A DNA stretch of 7,865 nt, taken from the NCBI GenBank assembly GCA_016763875.1, contig JAESSZ010000067.1:1-7865 (forward strand), read 5' to 3'. Positions 6,784 to 7,865 of the stretch are shown piece after piece. Origin of the DNA: Nannocystaceae bacterium (GTDB taxonomy: Bacteria > Myxococcota_A > Polyangia > Nannocystales > Nannocystaceae). The notes beneath the pieces were generated by a model. It saw only the letters and a list, made by a program, of their open reading frames with translations. It was not told the DNA's origin and did not search any database. Numbering within the stretch: position 1 is the stretch's first letter; every line of letters starts with the position of its first letter. The position numbers were made by a program, and so were the translations under genes.

Positions 6784-7769
6784 CCGGGGGGGCGAATGAA
6801 CGTTGTCCAACGCGAAACGGGCGCATCCTCGGCTGTGACGCCGCCGACCAGGAATGTGACGCCAAGCGGGAGGACCGCGAGGTGGCCGCCGCGCGCACGG
6901 TCCGGGGATTGGGCGGATTGTTGCACCGTAGGCATCCCGATATCGATGTTGACCGCCCTTCCGTTCCCTTGCGCGTAGACCGCCGATCCCCCGCGCAGCG
7001 CCACGGGATCGGCCATGGGGCCATCGAGCAGGTCCACAAGGACCGTCGCGGTCGGCTGCAGATCTGTGGCGCTGGGAGGGGGCAACTCGAGGACCACCGC
7101 ATCACCGGTGGCGGCGCCGTCGCGGATCCCGCCGAGACAGATCACCCGGAGAGTGGCGCTAGGATCTGGCGCGTCGAGCATCGCGCACGCCGCTCCCGTC
7201 CACGGCCCAGGTGGCCCGACGGCGAGGCCGCGTTCGATCATCCAGGCGACGGGGCGTTCGTCCTCGACCCCAAATAGGACGCTTGAGGTGAGCTGACCTT
7301 CCCCACGCTCGGCACGGATCGCCGTGGCGCCGGGCCGCGGTGCGTCCAACTCGGGGACTGCGACCGCAGTGACGGACACGGCGGCGTCCTGCGAAAGCGA
7401 AACGGCCACCACATCGCGTTGCTGCTCGCCACCCAGGACCCACAGCGAGGCACCGCTGTCGGCGAGAAGGGTTGGTGCGTTGGGACGTGCTCCGAAACGT
7501 GCTTGAGCCGCGCTGTCCGCCTCGCGGGACGCCCATGCGTCGTCGACCGGATCGAAACGAAGCACGAGCAAGTCGTCGGCGATAGCAATGCGTTGGGCGC
7601 CACCATCGGGGTCGGGCACGAGTACCCCGTCCTCGGGACTGATGACCATCTCGCTCGGGATCGCGGCCGCGCCCCGCACCTGCCAAGCGAACACATCGAG
7701 AAAGACCGCCGTGCCATCGCTGGCCAGCACCAACATTCCGATGTCGCCGATCGCAGCATGCCGCGACAC
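6780..7769 (-). CDS. Kelch-like beta-propeller protein
   Basis: The frame gives 329 residues rich in Ala, Val, Asp and Gly, with repeated beta-strand blocks ending in Gly-Gly: SLWVLGGEQQRDVVAVSL (108-125), LRVICLGGIRDGAATGDAVVLEL (207-229) and VTFLVGGVTAEDAPVSRW (304-321). The GG pairs recur about every 97-100 residues, roughly two Kelch blades of 48-50 residues, so six to seven blades may be present. Kelch propellers are binding scaffolds; no enzymatic motif is seen. Only a GTG at 7769 can start the full frame (an in-frame TAA lies at 7796-7794); the next candidate is ATG 7736. Neither gives a signal peptide or lipobox, which is unusual for bacterial Kelch-like proteins of this style. The gene may therefore be 5'-truncated or encode a cytoplasmic protein. 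The ribosome site is weak. Its stop overlaps the gltA promoter. Confidence 0.7.
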   Translation of the reverse strand: MSRHAAIGDIGMLVLASDGTAVFLDVFAWQVRGAAAIPSEMVISPEDGVLVPDPDGGAQRIAIADDLLVLRFDPVDDAWASREADSAAQARFGARPNAPTLLADSGASLWVLGGEQQRDVVAVSLSQDAAVSVTAVAVPELDAPRPGATAIRAERGEGQLTSSVLFGVEDERPVAWMIERGLAVGPPGPWTGAACAMLDAPDPSATLRVICLGGIRDGAATGDAVVLELPPPSATDLQPTATVLVDLLDGPMADPVALRGGSAVYAQGNGRAVNIDIGMPTVQQSAQSPDRARGGHLAVLPLGVTFLVGGVTAEDAPVSRWTTFIRPPG

Positions 7770-7785
7770 ATTTCCACATGGAAAT
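7770..7785. promoter_or_regulatory. Dyad operator candidate in the right divergent region
   Basis: ATTTCCA-CA-TGGAAAT has perfect 7-bp arms around a 2-base centre. It covers the -35 box of the plus-strand promoter and directly abuts the GTG start of the minus-strand Kelch-like gene. A dimeric repressor bound here could block both directions; this role is inferred from position and symmetry only. Confidence 0.5.
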
Positions 7786-7807
7786 ATCAGGCTTTAAGCA
7801 CTATAAT
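7779..7807 (+). promoter_or_regulatory. Sigma-70-type promoter with consensus -10
   Basis: TGGAAA (7779-7784, four of six to TTGACA) and TATAAT (7802-7807, perfect) are 17 bases apart. Transcription should start near 7814, leaving a leader of about 26 bases before the ATG at 7840. The segment is markedly AT-richer than the rest of the window. Confidence 0.75.
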
Positions 7808-7839
7808 CACGATAACGATGACACATTTGGAGCGCGCAA

Positions 7840-7865
7840 ATGAGCGGTGACGACGACGCGGACGA
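7840..7865 (+). CDS. 5' end of a gene cut by the right edge
   Basis: An ATG at 7840 begins MSGDDDAD and continues past the window end. GGAG (7829-7832) lies seven bases upstream, a good ribosome site, and a strong promoter precedes it. The visible residues are acidic and give no clue to function. Confidence 0.65.

Noticed and set aside
6689..7105. N-terminal extension of citrate synthase to 7105
   Set aside because: The extension is low-quality Arg/Ser/Pro sequence antiphase to the Kelch-like gene, and GGAGG before the ATG at 6688 fixes the start.
7159..7779. Two other minus-strand frames starting at 7779 and 7777
   Set aside because: Arg/Cys/Ser-rich shadows of the Kelch-like gene; only the frame ending at 6780 shows beta-propeller repeats.

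Overview
The window comes from a GC-rich bacterial chromosome. No plasmid, phage, IS, CRISPR or RNA-gene signal is visible. A PilZ protein, a lipoprotein, a Kelch-like beta-propeller and a hexameric-type citrate synthase resembling those I recall from Myxococcota make a deltaproteobacterium/Myxococcota-like source plausible. That is inference from gene style, not proof.

Layout from left to right: (1) Minus strand, 1-465: the 5' part of a gene cut by the left edge, whose N-terminus vaguely recalls sigma-70-type factors, preceded by a small PilZ-domain protein. (2) A 269-base divergent spacer. (3) Plus strand, 735-1253: a lipoprotein with a probable NTF2/SnoaL-like domain, ending 11 bases from the convergent next gene. 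(4) Minus strand, 1265-3628: a large membrane protein combining about seven transmembrane helices, a gluzincin metallopeptidase domain (HELAH plus downstream EGFA) and a C-terminal helical, TPR-like region. (5) Plus strand, 3693-5060: threonine synthase of the plant-like subfamily, divergent from the peptidase gene across a 64-base spacer with two short inverted repeats. (6) A 36-base tandem repeat between convergent gene ends, overlapping the stop codon of the next gene. (7) Minus strand, 5086-6688: gltA citrate synthase followed 16 bases downstream by a small membrane-anchored DUF3634-like protein, a likely two-gene operon. (8) Minus strand, 6780-7769: a Kelch-like beta-propeller protein without a visible secretion signal. 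(9) A compact divergent regulatory region with a consensus -10 promoter and a dyad operator candidate, driving a plus-strand gene that runs off the right edge.

The metabolic genes (thrC and gltA) are housekeeping functions: threonine synthesis and entry into the TCA cycle. The surrounding genes (PilZ, lipoprotein, periplasmic peptidase, propeller) look like envelope or signalling accessories with no demonstrated link to them. I see no clear multi-gene novel system. The best leads are the plant-type threonine synthase, the gltA/DUF3634-like pair with its duplicated stop region, the seven-helix peptidase/TPR fusion, and the dyad that covers a strong promoter at the right end.
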